Positions 1 to 13,365 of a DNA stretch of 64,000 nt are shown one piece after another; within the stretch, counting starts at the first letter, position 1, and each line of letters begins with the position of its first letter. The DNA lies in the NCBI GenBank assembly GCA_032173965.1, contig CM063290.1, positions 1 through 64,000 on the forward strand, in the 5' to 3' direction. The translations under genes and the position numbers were made by a program. Origin of the DNA: Sitta carolinensis. Lineage: Eukaryota; Chordata; Aves; Passeriformes; Sittidae. The notes beneath the pieces are model-generated. The model saw nothing but the letters and a program-made list of their open reading frames with translations. It had not been told where the DNA came from and made no database searches.

Positions 1-504
1 GCCAAAATGGGACAGAGAGGAAGATGAGAGCCTAAAAGGAACAGTGACAAAAAGGAGAGCCAGAAAGTGCACAGGGAACAGCAGGAGACACAAAAATAGC
101 AGAGAGACAAACAAGAGAGACAGAAAAGTCACAGAGAGCAACAGGAGAAAAAAAATGTGCACAGAGGGAAAAAGGAGACACAAGGAAGGCAGAGTGCAAA
201 ACAGAAGAGCAAAAAGCCACAGAGGCTAACAGGACACCCAAGGAAGACACCGAGAAAAGCAGGAGAGACAAAAAGGGGCACAGAGAGGAAGAAGAGAACC
301 TTAAAAGCACAGTGAAAAAGAGGAGAGCAGAAATTGCACAGAGAGAAACAGAAGAGACTAAAATGGCTTAGGGAAAAAGAGGAGAGTCAAATATGGGCAC
401 AGAGAGGAACACCAGAGCCTAGAAAGGAACAGAGACCAAGAGGAAGCCAGAAAATGCACAGAGAAAAAAAAGAGAATAACCAAAGAAGGCATAGAGAGAA
501 ACAG

Positions 505-673
<169 letters not shown>

Positions 674-1899
674 AGGAGAGCCAAAAAAGCCACCGAGAAT
701 AACAGGACATCCAAGAAAGGCACAGTGAGTAACAGGAGAGCCAAAAAGGCACAAAGAGGAAATACGAGAGACTCAGAAGCACAGTGACAAAAAGGAGAGG
801 CAGAAAGTGCACAGAGAAAAAAAGAAAAAAGCACAGAGAGAAGAAGAAACCTTTAAAAGCACAGATGAAAAAGAGGAGAGACAGAAAGCACAGAGAAAGA
901 AGAGACAAAGGAGGAAAAAAAAAGGTGCCAAAAGACGAGAAAAGAGGACACCCAAAGAAGGCAGAGTGAAAACAGAGAGCAGAGCACAAAAGGAAACAGA
1001 GACCAATCACAGGACACAAAGGAGAAGAAAAGCAAGAGAAAAGCAGAGAGAAAAAAGGGGCACAGAGAGGAAGAAGAGAACCTTGAAAAGCACAGTGAAA
1101 AAGAGGAGAGGCAGAAATTGCACAGAGAGAAACAGAAGAGACAAAAATGGCTTAGGGAAAAAGAGGAGAGTCAAATATGGGCACAGAGAGGAAACCAGAG
1201 CCTAGAAAGGAACAGAGACCAAGAGGAGAGCCAGAAAATGCAGAGAGAAAAAAAGAGAATATCAAAAAGGCAAGAGAGAAACAGAAGAGCCAAAGAAGGC
1301 AGAGAGCAAAAACAGCGACGGAAAAAAGGGCCCACAGAGCAGGGGAAAAAACAGGGACAGCCACAAGGAAAGGACACAGGAGGAAAAAACAGGAAAAGGA
1401 GGCAAAAAACTAAGGCACAAGAAGAGAGAAAAATGAGAGGCCTGGAAAAAAAAGAGCTGAAAAACAGGCAAAAAGGAGAGCCAGAAAGTGCAAGGAACAG
1501 CAGAGACACAAAAATAGCAAGAGACAAACAAAAAGAAGAAAATACAAGAGAGCAACAGAGAAAAAAAATTGCACGAGGGAAAAAGGAGACACAAGAAGGC
1601 AGAGTGCAAAACAGAAGAGCAAAAAGCCACAGAGGCTAACAGGACACCCAAGGAAGACACCGAGAAAAGCAGGAGAGACAAAAAGGGGCACAGAGAGGAA
1701 GAAGAGAACCTTGAAAAGCACAGTGAAAAAAGAGGAGAGGCAGAAATTGCACAGAGAGAAACAGAAGAGACAAAAATGGTTAGGGAAAAAGAGAGAGCAA
1801 AAATGGGCACAGAGAGGAACACAAGCTAGAAAGGAAGAGACCAAGAGGAGAGCCAAAAATGCACAGAGAAAAAAAAGAGAATATCCAAAGAAGCATAGA

Positions 1900-1901
<2 letters not shown>

Positions 1902-1992
<91 letters not shown>
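1902..1992 (+). repeat. Poly-G run of 91 nt inside the satellite
   Basis: An uninterrupted run of G begins directly after GCATAGAGA, in the same higher-order monomer that carries the poly-A run at 505. Flanking monomers resume immediately. A pure 91-nt G tract is rare in vertebrate DNA and is suspicious as a sequencing or consensus artefact. Confidence 0.97.
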
Positions 1993-1993
<1 letters not shown>

Positions 1994-4900
1994 GGAAGAC
2001 GAGAGCAGAAAGGACAGGACTAAAAGGAGAGGCCAGAAAAGTGACAGCAGAAACAGAGGATAAGGAGGAAGAGAAAAACGAGAGCAAAAAGCACGAGAAA
2101 ACGCACCAAGGAAGACACGAAAACTGGAGAGGCAAAATGGACAGAGAGGAGATGAGACCTAGAAAGGAACAGTGAAAGGAGCGAAATGCAGGACAAGAGA
2201 AATAGCAGAGACAAAAAGAGAGCAAAAACAGAGAGAACAGAAAAAAAAGGCCAAGGGAAAGGAAAGAGGCAGAGTCAAAACAAGAGCAAAAAGCAAGGCA
2301 GAAAGAAAGAGAAAAGCAGAGAGACAAAGGGGCCAGAGAGAAGAAGAAACTTAAAGACAGTGAAAAAGAGAGAGCAGAATGCAAGAGAAACAGAAGAGAC
2401 AAATGGTTAGGAAAAAGGGAAGTCAAATATGGCAAGAGAGGAACACCAGAGCTGAAGAACAGAGACAAGAAGCAGAAATGAAGAAAAAAGAGAATATCAA
2501 GAAGCAAGGGAAGAGAGCCAAAAGGCAGAGAGCAAACAGGCAGCAAAAAGACACAGAGAAAAACAGGACACCCAAGGAAGACACGGAAAAAAGGAGAGGC
2601 AAAACTGGGCACAGAGAAATAGAGAGCTGGAAAACACTGAAAAAAGGAAAGCAGAAATGCACAGCAAGAAACAGAAGAGATAAAGGAGGCAGAGAGAAAA
2701 CAGGAGAGCAAAAAGCCACGAGAATAACAGGAATCCAAGGAAGACACGAGAAAAGCAGGAGAGCAAAAGGGACAGAGAGGAAAAGAGACCTGAAAAGCAC
2801 GTGAAAAAGGAGAGAGAAATTGCACAGAGAGAGACAGTAGAGACAAAGAGGCAGAGACAAAAACAGGAGAGCAAAAAAGCCACGAGATAAAGGAACCAAG
2901 AAGGCACAGTGAGAACAGGAAGACAAAAAAGCACAAGAGGAATACAGGACAAATCTCAAGGAAGGCAGAAAGCAGAGAAAAGAGAAAAAGGGGCACAGAG
3001 AGGAAGAGAAACCTTGAAAGCACAGTGAAAAAGAGGAGAGGCAGAAATTGCACAGAGAGAAACAGAAGAGACTAAAATGGCTAGGGAAAAAGAGGAGAGT
3101 CAAATAGGCACAGAGAGGAACACCAGAGAAGAACAGGACAGCCAAGGAGAGCAGAAATGCAGAGAGAAAAAAGAGAGAATATCCAAAGAAGGACAGAGAG
3201 GAAAAGAAGAGCCAAAGAAGGCAGAGAGCAAAACAGGACAGCAAAGACACAGAGAAAAAGGCACCAGGAAGACACAGAGAAAAAAGGAGAGCAAAATGGC
3301 ACAGAAGAAGACGAGAGCTAGAAAGGCACAGGACAAAGGAGAGCAAAAGTGCACAGCAAGAAAAGAAGAGATACAAGGAGGCAGAGAGAAAACAGGAGAG
3401 CAAAAAAGCCACGAGAATAACAGGACACCAAGGAAGACACGAGAAAAACTGGAGAGCCAAAAAGGGCACAGAGAGGAAGAGAGAGCCTGAAGAAGCACAG
3501 TGAAAAAGAGGAGAGCAGAAATTGCACAGGAAAGACAGAGAACAAAATGCAGGAGACAAAACAGGAGAAGCAAAAAGGTCACAAAGAGACACCAGGAGAA
3601 GAAACATGAGACAGAAGGGAAAAAGGAGAACAAGGAAGAGAAGTGCAAAACAGAAGAGCAAAAAGCAAGGGCTAACAGGACACCAAGGAAGACACGAGAA
3701 AAGCAGGAGAGACAAAAAGGGGCACAGAGAGGAAGAAGAGAACCTTGAAAAGCACAGTGAAAAAGAGGAGAGGCAGAAATTGCACAGAGAGAAACAGAAG
3801 AGACAAAATGGCTTAGGGAAAAAGAGGAGAGTCAAATATGGGCACAGAGAGGAACACCAGAGCCTAGAAAGGAACAGAGACCAAGAGGAGAGCCAGAAAA
3901 TGCACAGAGAAAAAAAGAGAATATCCAAAGAAGGCATAGAGAGAAACAGAAGAGCCAAAGAAGGCAGAGAGCAAAACAGGACAGCAAAAAGACACAGAGA
4001 AAAACAGGACACCCAAGGAAGACACGGAGAAAAACAGGAGAGGCAAAACTGGGCACAGAGAGAAATATGAGAGCCTGGAAAAACACTGAAAAAGAGGAAA
4101 GCCAGAAAGTGCACAGCAAGAAACAGAAGAGATAAAGGAGGCAGAGAGCAAAACAGGAGAGCAAACAATGCCACTGAGAATAACAGGACATCCAAGGAAG
4201 ACACAGAGAAAAGCAGGAGAGACAAAAAGGGGCACAGAGAGGAAGAAGAGAACCTTGAAAGCACAGTGAAAAAAGGAGAGCAGAAATTGCACAGAGAGAG
4301 ACAGTAGAGACAAAGGAGGCAGAGACAAAAACAGGAGAGCAAAAAAGCCACCGAGAATAACAGGACATCCAAGAAAGGCACAGTGAGTAAAGAGAGACCA
4401 AAAACGAGCACAAAGAGGAATACGAGAGACTCAAAAGCACAGTGACAAAAAGGAGAGCAGAAAGTGCACAGAGAAAACAGAGAGAAAAAAAGGGGCACAG
4501 AGAGGAAGAAGAGAACCTTGAAAAGCACAGTGAAAAGAGGAGAGGCAGAAATTGCACAGAGAGAGACAGTAGAGAAAGAGCATGAGACAAAAAGGAGGAA
4601 AAAGCACGAGATAAGGACATCAAGGAAGGCACAGTGAGAACAGAGACAAAAGAGCCAAAGAGGAATACGAGAGACCAAGTCACAGTGACAAAGAGAGCAG
4701 AAAGTGCAAGAGAAAAGCAAGAGAGATAAAAAGGGGCACAGAGAGGAGAAGAGAACCTTGAAAAGCACAGTGAAAAAGAGGAGAGGCAGAAATTGCACAG
4801 AGAGAAACAGAAGAGACAAAAATGGTTGGAAAAGAGGAGAGTCAAATATGGCACAGAGAGGAACACAGAGCTAGAAGGAACAGAGACCAAGAGGAGAGCC

Positions 4901-7900
4901 AGAAATGCAGAGAGAAAAAAAGAGAATACAAGAGGAGACCAGAAAATGCAAGAAAAAAAGAGAATATCAAAGAAGGCACAGAGAGAAACGAAGAGCCAAA
5001 GAAGGCAGAGACAAAACAGGACAGCAAAAAGACAAGAGAAAAACAGGACACCCAAGAAGACACGAGAAAAACAGAGAAGCAAAACTGGCACAGAAGAAAG
5101 AGAGCTGAAAGCACTGAAAAAGAGAGCAGAAGTCACAGCAAGAAACAGAGAAAAAGAGGCAGAGAAAACAGAGAGCAAAAAAAGCCACGAGAATAACAGA
5201 ACACCAGAAACACCAGAGAAAGCAGAGACGACAAAAAGGCAAAGAAAAGAGAACAAAACACAGAGAAAAGGAGACAAAATCACAGAGGGAAGAGACAAAG
5301 AGCAGAGCAAAACAGAGACAAAAAGCCACAGATACAGGACACCAAGAAGCAGAGAACAGAGACAAAAAGCACAAGAAAGAACTAAAAGCACAGTGAAAAG
5401 AGAGCAAAATGCAAGAGACAAAAGAAAAAAGGGCAAGGAAGAAGAAACCTAAAAGACAGAAAAAGGAGCAGAAATGCACAGAGAGACAGTAGAACAAGAG
5501 GCAGAGACAAAAGGAAGCAAAAGCACGAAAAACAGACACAAGAAACACAGAAACAGGAGAGCAAAATGACAAGAGATAGAAGCTAAAACACAGACAAAAA
5601 AGAGATAAAGGCAGAGAGAAAACAAGAGAGAAAAAAAGGGGACAGAGAGGAAGAAACTTGAAAGACAGGAAAAGAGAGAGGCAGAAATGCAAAGAAAACA
5701 GAGAACAAAAGCAGAGAGACAAAAGGGCCAAAGACACAGAAACAGGACAAAAGGCAATGAAGAAAAGAGACAAAAAGCAGAAACAGAGAAAGAGAGACCA
5801 AAAGACAAGGAAAAAAGGCAAAAAGCACGAGAAAAAAAGAAAAAGCACAGAGAAGAAGGCCTAAAGCACATAAAAAGAGAGAAGCAGAGAAAAGACAGAG
5901 AGAAACAGAAGAAAAAAAATGCCAGGAAAAGGAGAGCAAATGAGAGAAGAGCTAAAACATGAAAGAACCAAAATGGAAAAAAAAAACAAGGCAGAAAACA
6001 GAAAGCAAGAACGAGACAACAAAAAGCACAGAAAGACCCAAAAACAAAACAGAGAAAAGGACAAAGAAGAAGACCAAAGCCATAAAAAGGAGAGCAGAAT
6101 TGCCAGAGAAACAAAAAAGCAGGAAAGGACAAAAAACCACCAGAAACACCAAGAAGACAAGAAAAAAGAACCAAACAGAGAGAAACAAAAACACAAAAAA
6201 ACAAAAAAGGAACAGCAGAACAAAAACAAGACAACAAGAAAAAAAAGCCAAACACGAAAAAAAAAGGCACAGAGAAAAGAAAAAGGAGCAAGAAAAAAAG
6301 ACAAAAAGCACGAGAAAACAGCACCCAAGGAAGACACCGAGAAAACAGGAGAGACAAAAAGGCACAGAAGGAAGAAGAGAACCTTGAAAGCACAGTGAAA
6401 AAGAGAGAGCAGAAATTGCACAGAGAGAACATAAGACAAAGGAGCAAGACAAAAGGAAGCCAAAAAGCACCGAGATAACAGGAACCAGAGGCAAAACAGA
6501 AGACAAAAACCACAGAAGGCTAAACAGGACAAAGGAAGCGAGAAACAGCAGGAGAGACAAAAAGGGCACAGAGAGGAAGAAGAGAACCTTAAAAGCACAG
6601 TGAAAAAGAGGAGAGCAGAAATTGCACAGAGAGAAACAGAAGAGACAAAATGCTTAGGAAAAAAGGAGAGTCAAATATGGGCACAGAGAGAACACCAGAG
6701 CCTAGAAAGAACAGAGACCAAGAGGAGAGCCAGAAATGCAAGAGAAAAAAAGAGAATATCCAAAGAAGCAGAGAGAAACAGAAGAGCAAAGAAGCAGAGA
6801 GCAAAACAGGACAGCAAAAAGACACAGAGAAAACAGACACCAAGGAAGACACGGAGAAAAACAAGAGGCAAAAGGCACAGAGAGAAAATGAGAGTGGAAA
6901 AACACTGAAAAAAAGAGAAAGCAGAAAGAAGAAGAAACAGAGGAAAAGGAGGCAGGACAAAACAGTGAGAGCAACAATGCCAGAGATACAGGAATCCAAG
7001 AAGACACAGAAAAGAGACAGACAAAAAGGGCACAGAGAGGAAAGAAGAGAACTGAAAAGCACAGTGAAAAGAGGAGAGCAAAATTGCACAGAGAGAGACA
7101 GAAGACAAAGGAGCAGAGACAAAAAGGAGAGCCAAAAAGCACGAGAAAACAGGACACAGAAAACAGAGACAGAAGAAAAAGAGCACAGAGAAACGAGAGA
7201 CCAAATCACAGTGAAAAAGGAGAGCAGAAATGCACAGAGAAAAAAGAAGAAAAGGGCACAGAGAGAAAAGAAACTTGAAAGCACAGTAAAAGAGGAGAGG
7301 CAGAAATTGCACAGAAGAGACAGTAGAGACAAAGGAGCAGAGACAAAAAGGAGAGCAAAAAAGCACGAGAAAAAGACATCCAAGGAAGCACGGAGAACAG
7401 GAGAGCCAAAAATGGCACAAAGGGAATACGAGAGACCAAAAGTCACAGTGACAAAAGGAGAGGCAGAAGTGCAGAGAGAAAAGCAAGAGAGAAAAAAAAG
7501 GACACCCAAGGAGGACACAGAGAAAAACAGGAGAAGCAAAACTGGACAGAGCGAGGAAGATGAGAGCCTGGAAAATCACAGAAAAAAAGAGAAGAGGCAG
7601 AAAATGCAGAGAGTGAAACAGGAGAGCAAAAATGGGCACAGAGAGGAAGACGAGAGCGTAGAAGGCACAGTAAAATAAAGGAGAGTCAAAAGTCACAGAG
7701 AAAACAGAAGACCAAAGAGGCAGAGAGCAAAACAGGACAGTAAAAAGACACAGAGAAAAACAGGACACCCAAGGAAGACACAGAGAGAAATAGGAGAGCA
7801 AAAATGGGCACAGAAAGGAAGATGAGAAGCTAGAAATTCATAGAGAAAAAGAGGAGAGTCAGAAAATGCACAGAGAAGAGGAGAGACAAAAAGGGACACA

Positions 7901-9068
7901 GAGAGGAAGAAGAGAACCTTGAAAAGCACAGTGAAAAAGGGAGAGCAAAAATTGCACAGAGAGAAACAGAAGAGACAAGAGGCAGAGACAAAAACAGGAG
8001 AGCAAAAAAAGCCACTGAGAATAACAGACATCCAAGGAAGGCACAGTGAGTAACAAGAGAGACAAAAATGAGCACAAAGAGGAATACGAGAGACTCATAA
8101 GTCACAGTGACAAAAAGGAAGGCAGAAAGTGCACAGAAAAAAGCAGGAGAGACAAAAAGGACACAGAGTCAAACAAGAGAGACATAAAAGTCACAGAGAG
8201 CAACAGGTGAAAAAAAAAGTGCCCAGAGGGAAAAAGGAGAGACAAGGAAGGCAGAGTGCAAAACAGAAGAGCAAAAAGCCACAGAGGCTAACAGACACCC
8301 AAGGAAGACACCGAGAAAAGCAGGAGAGACAAAAAGGGGCACAGAGAGGAAGAAGAGAACCTTGAAAAGCACAGTGAAAAAGAGGAGAGGCAAAAATTGC
8401 ACAGAGAGAAACAGAAGAGACAAAGTAGGCAGAGAGCAAAACAGGACACAAAAAAGCCACAGAGAAAAACAGGACACCCAAGGAAGATACTGAAACAGGA
8501 GAGGCAGAACTTGGCACAGCAAGGAAGATGAGAGCCTAGAAAAGAGCAGAGAGAAACAGCAGAGACAAAAATGTCAGAGGGAAAAAGAGGAGAGTGAAAA
8601 ATGGGCACAGAGAGGAACATGAGAGCCTAGAAACGAACAGACATGAAGAGAGCCAGAAACTGCAAAGACAAAAAGCAGAGCCAAAGAGGACACAGAATTG
8701 AATAGGAGAGCCAATGAAGTCCACAGAGAGAAACAGGAAAGCCAAGAACAGGACAGAGAGGCACAGGAGAGACAAAATGTGAACAGAGAGAAATAGGAGA
8801 CCCAAAAAGGGCACAGAGAGAAACTGGAGAGACCAAAAATGCAGGAAGAGAAATGTGCAGAGTGAGGTCTGGCACAGAAAAATAGAGCAGAAAGGAACAG
8901 AGCTGAACGTAACAGTAGGAGAGAGAAAAACAGAGATAAGAATTTAAAGACAAAAAAAAAAAAAAAAAAGCAGAGGTAAAAGGATCAGTGAGAGAACATT
9001 GGGCAGAGAGATAAAAAGGGGTAGAGAAAGTTGAAGGGCAGAGAGAGTCCAGCAAGGGATTGACAGAG

Positions 9069-9340
9069 AATCATTGAAAAGGAAAAGCATTCAAGCTCCC
9101 ACTACAAATCCAGCCTGGCTCACCTGTTCAGCTGCTGCTGCCTGGCACAATGGCTTCTCCCCGGGCATCTCCTTTAAACAATGTTTCACATCTGGGTGTT
9201 GTCCTGACGCTGTGAGAGGCTCTCTCTGCTGCTCCATGAGACACCCCCAGGAGCCCACCGCAACCCCTCCTCCTCCAGCAGCTCCAGGCCAAAAGCAGCT
9301 AAGTAAACCCTCCCCTGAAACAGCCCCCAGCAGGGAAACA
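9069..9340 (+). repeat. Direct repeat R1, left copy
   Basis: Matches 11290-11545 over its whole length with scattered substitutions and small indels. Shared words include CTACAAATCCAG, CTGGCTCACCTG, CTCCATGAGACACCCC, GGAGCCCACC and AAACAGCCCCCAG. The satellite stops at its left edge. The two copies may be termini of one degenerate element or a dispersed repeat family; no TG...CA ends could be assigned. Confidence 0.7.
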
Positions 9341-10760
9341 GTACAACTAATCCTAAATGTTACTAAAAAAGTCCCAAAAGTCCACCCCTACACGAACTCT
9401 TAAATGGTAAGCAATAGTCTCTAAAATTAACTAAAACCCACAAACTAATTAACTAACTAGAAAAAAATCTAAGCTACTAAAAATAAAAAAATCACTACAC
9501 AAATAAAAAAACATAAACCCCCCATCATCTAAATATCCACGTTCCCAAAAAGATAAAGCTAATAAAAAAATACCAAAACAACCAATGAATAAATCAAACT
9601 AAAAAACTCAAATATTACAAATAAACTGAACAGCAAAAAAATTATTCCTAACCAAATCAACCCGTACTGCCTCAAAGCATCAAAACAAAAGTACTACCTA
9701 TGCATGAACTTAAAACCAAAAGATAAAGTTAACCCTAAACATCTCCCAATTTATCCCTAACTATAAAACAAACCTTTAAATAAAACACCTGCAATACCAC
9801 AAACAATAAGCCAATCATATTTAAAAAACCTCCCAAATGAACTGCATGACACCACCTCAAACCCTTCAAAACAAACACTGCACACCCACAATAATAAAAC
9901 CCACCCCAAAATAATTCAAACCCTGCCCTGTCCCCGATGTTACGGCCCCTAACACCATTGCAAACACATCCTTTCCAAACACGACACCCCACACAAAAAA
10001 TGCAGCAACAAAACTCAATTCACAAAAAATCTCAACTCCTAAACTAAAAAATATACCATTAAATAAACAGACCGTGGCCCTTACCATACACCATCTACAA
10101 ACAAAATAAAAACACATTATCAATGACTTTAAACCACTAAATGGAAAATGTTCAACAATTAAAACGTGTATCTAACAAAACCCAACATTGATAAATTAGC
10201 CCACAAAACTCCTTCAGCAGAATTGGCCCTACCCTCTCTGGACCTCTCCACACAACAAACAAAACCAAACCCCCAATAATACGGGTCAAAACTCTATTTA
10301 AAAAAACTATTTCAATTAATTCTACCTCAAATACAAACAAACCCACCTCTTGAGTTACCGTTGCTCAAATACCAAATTACACACAGTAAATAATTCCAAA
10401 AAATAAAACAACATGCTAAATACCACAAAAATTGAATATAAAGCACATAAAAATATCGCTATTTGTTAAATAGCACTGCAACTATCTATATTTAACTGTA
10501 TTGACATATAAAGATATATATATCATAAAAATTTAGTTTGAGTGTTAAGCCAACACCATAAAATAAAAAATAAAATGCCCTAAAATGATATTACAATAGG
10601 AAATCCATTATCATCCTCCCACAAATTCCCTCTCAACTATATCGCCTAACACAAACAAACCAATCTATCCCTTGTTCTTTTTCAACTGACTACTCAATTA
10701 TTAGCTAAAATAAAAAATTTTGCCAAATCTAAAACAACTTTTTCTAAAACTGTTCAACTC
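9341..10760. other. G-depleted, A/C-rich segment
   Basis: About 1.4 kb in which G makes up only a few percent of the plus strand (for example 9481-9540 has none and 9421-9480 has two), while A is near half and C near one fifth. No sustained open frame with a recognisable product was found. Mitochondrial light-strand DNA has a similar skew, but no mitochondrial gene was recognised. G-to-A editing of a former retroelement is another possibility. The block lies between the two R1 repeats. Confidence 0.75.
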
Positions 10761-11289
10761 GAAACCCTTCAAATGCTGGAAAAGCCGAGTTTCCTTCAAC
10801 TGAACCCCTGAGCTGAGGCCACAGGGAGTGCTCACCTCTCCTGAAACCAACACAACTGCAAATAAACCCTTCTCCCCTTCATGAGCAGGAAATTTTCCTC
10901 AAAATAAATCTCTCAGACGATGGCAAAGGGAGGATTTTTACAATTCAAACACTGACAAAGCATGGAAAACAGGGCTTCCCCCCCACCCCCAATGCAAACC
11001 TTAGGATGATGAAAATGGGGAGGCTAACCTCAAATCAAATCCATAATAAACAATATTCTTCCCCCTGCCTTTCAAATAGAACCCAGGGATTCTCTGTCTA
11101 CTGCCAACCCCAACACCCTGGAACAGGCAGTCTTCCTTCAATCGGAACCTTCAAGACCACAGGCAAAGGGGCAATCCCCCCACTTTCAACACGGACAGCA
11201 ATGGAAGAGCAGTTGCTTCCCTCAAGGGAAACTCCTTCTGGCCACAGAACCCCCATGTTTCTCTGGGGCACCAGGGAGGACTGGCAAGG
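10761..11289. repeat. Degenerate ~100-bp repeats between R1 copies
   Basis: Composition returns to normal. Loosely repeated blocks of the type TTCCTTCAA ... GGAACC ... GGCCACAGG occur near 10790, 11130 and 11215. They suggest an old tandem family. No gene is apparent. Confidence 0.4.
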
Positions 11290-11545
11290 GAACACTGAAA
11301 AGGGAAAGGAGAAAATTCCCCCCTACAAATCCAGACTGGCTCACCTGCTCAGCTGCTGCGCCTGGCATGAAGCCTGTCCCTGGGTGCCTCCTGTAAGCAA
11401 TGCTCCACATCCAAGGGCTCCCCCAGAGCCTGAGAGGCTTTCTCGCCACTCCATGAGACACCCCGGAGCCCACCAGAACCTGAGCTCCTCCAAGCCACAG
11501 AGAACCGAGGAAATGTTCCCCTAAAACAGCCCCCAGTAGAATCCC
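11290..11545 (+). repeat. Direct repeat R1, right copy
   Basis: Right partner of 9069-9340 in the same orientation, about 2.2 kb downstream. Shares CTACAAATCCAG, GGCTCACCTG, CTCCATGAGACACCCC and AAACAGCCCCCAGTAG. It contains part of a 172-codon open frame that has no recognisable family and is probably chance. Confidence 0.7.
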
Positions 11546-11565
11546 CCTACTCATCGTTATTGCTC

Positions 11566-11665
11566 ATACCTGGGGCTGCTCTGGTCCCTCCTCATCATCA
11601 CCAACACCTGGGGCTGCTCTGGCCCCTCGTCATCCTAAGTGTCCCCACCTGGGGCTCTGGCCACT
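11566..11665 (+). repeat. Short minisatellite, about 3 units of ~38-44 bp
   Basis: The unit ACCTGGGGCTGCTCTGG followed by CCCCTC(C/G)TCATC appears at about 11570 and 11609, with a shortened third copy at about 11648. Confidence 0.65.
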
Positions 11666-12639
11666 CGCAGGTGAGGGCAGGGCCAGCAGGGCCTTGCTGC
11701 TCATGCCCTGCACAGCTCATGCCCTGCCCCTGACACACTGGGGCACCTGGCTTCCCCTTCTGGGGACAAGGACCCCTCTTCTTCTCCAGGTGCCCAAGGC
11801 TGCAATTGGAATTCCCCCTCCAAAATTCCATGTCTGAGGTTCATCATTCCCAAGGAAATTCCCCAGCCATCATAACACTTATAATTTTTCCTCTAGAGTT
11901 GTGAGACACTTGTCTTTCTGTGGAAGCCTTTCAAATGTTCATAGAGAGTTCAGGAGCTGGGTTGCCTGGTTTAGGACTTATGGTGACAAGGCCAGGCCAA
12001 ATCCAAACACCCACAACTACAGGGAAATATGGACACAGTTTATAAATACTGCAACTCAGTCCTTCACTGCACACCCCCAGAGCAGATGTACTCCATCCTG
12101 TGTTCTCAACAGCACTCTACAGCAAAAATCCCAGCTGTCACAGACACAAACCAAGCAGAAATCTGCTGCAGGTGTGGGCTAGGAAAATTAAACTCTTAGT
12201 ACATCAGGCTACGTAATTGAAACACAGACACGCATTGATGGTCCAGAGGAGAAGCTCCCAAGTGGAGAAATTGCCATTTTGGCAGCACACAATCGTGTAC
12301 CTTCAGAAAAATCAGATTTAGCACCAACTCCTGAGACCTCTGCTGAAGAATGCAGCCCACCTTGGGACACCCCATGCAGCAGACATGGAGAAAGGAGGGG
12401 AAAAGCCAAGTCTGGAGTGGAAAACCAAAGCATAAACACACCAGACTTGGAAAAAAGCCTTCGCCCACCCATAGCAGGAACCAGTCACATTGACTCTTTC
12501 CTTGCTTTCTGTGATGACATAAACACAAGTAGAAACAAGTTCAAGATAAGGCAGAGCTAGGATTATACAAATCTTTGTTCTGGCACCCTAAATGGCAAAT
12601 GTCCCTTCCTGCACCCCTAGACCCTGACCTGTGACCCAT
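11666..12639. other. Unassigned single-copy-looking DNA
   Basis: No convincing coding exon, RNA gene or transposon was recognised. Several frames of 80-110 codons on both strands at 12196-12560 overlap one another, have no recognisable family and no splice-site support. Confidence 0.4.
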
Positions 12640-13265
12640 AACCTTTGAGAGAAAAAGGGGTAGAGAGAAAAAGAGAGGAAAAAACGGGAGAAAAATAGAA
12701 AGAGGGAAGAAAGAGGAGAAAGGGAGAGAAAAAGGAGTAGAGACACAGTAAAGACAGGGAGAGAGAGAGGGAGAGAAAAACAGGTAGAGAGGGAGAGAGA
12801 AAAAGGGGTAGAGGAAAAGAGAGGAGAAAGAGGAAAAGATGGAGAAAAAAGAGGGCAGAGGGAAAGAGGGAGGAAAAAAAGAGGTCGAGAGAGTGAGAGT
12901 AAAAAGGGGAATAGAAAAGGGTACAAATATTCTAGAGAGAGCAAGAAAAGTGGAAAGAGTGAGAGAAAGAAAGGAAAAGAGCTAGAGAAAAAGATGAAAA
13001 GAGAAAATGGGATGACAAGAAGAAACAGGGTTGGAGTTGGAGAGAGAGGATTGGATAGACAGAAATATGGTTAGAGATGAATAGAGTTAGAGTGAAAAAA
13101 AACAGAGAGAAAGAGAGGGAAATAGGGAAACAGTGGTAGAGGGAAATAGAAACAGTGAGAAACAGAAACAAAGACACAGACAGAAATCAAGTTAGAAACA
13201 GAAAAGTAAAGTGAGGAAAAGATTGAAAAGTAAAGTGAAAATCAAAGCAAGAAATATGGTGAAAA
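12640..13265 (+). repeat. Second polypurine tract (GA-rich)
   Basis: About 600 bp of almost pure A/G on the plus strand built from GAGAGAAAAAGGGG and GGGAGAGAAAAAC-like words, without the clear 30-bp monomer of the left satellite. Possibly an old outlier of the same satellite, or an independent polypurine repeat. A run of 14 G follows at 13301-13314. Confidence 0.8.
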
Positions 13266-13325
13266 TAATGACAAAACCACACCAAATAAAGACAGGAGCC
13301 GGGGGGGGGGGGGGAGGGGATGACC

Positions 13326-13365
13326 TTTATTAGGGGTGGTTCAATTTTATTGAATGAACTTTATT
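13326..13365 (-). terminator. Cluster of three minus-strand AATAAA polyadenylation signals
   Basis: TTTATT occurs at 13326-13331, 13346-13351 and 13360-13365, so the minus strand reads AATAAA three times within 40 bp. This would suit the 3' end of a minus-strand transcript such as one from the URB1-like exons upstream. The motif is short and no downstream element was verified. Confidence 0.35.

Noticed and set aside
1410..5436. Minus-strand open frames of 534-798 codons rich in Leu, Phe, Ser and Cys
   Set aside because: They lie wholly in the polypurine satellite. Its complement is almost all C and T, so stop codons are rare in every frame. There are no domains and the frames follow the repeat period.
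9341..10760. Nuclear mitochondrial insertion
   Set aside because: The skew fits, but no mitochondrial protein, rRNA or tRNA could be recognised, so it is not claimed.
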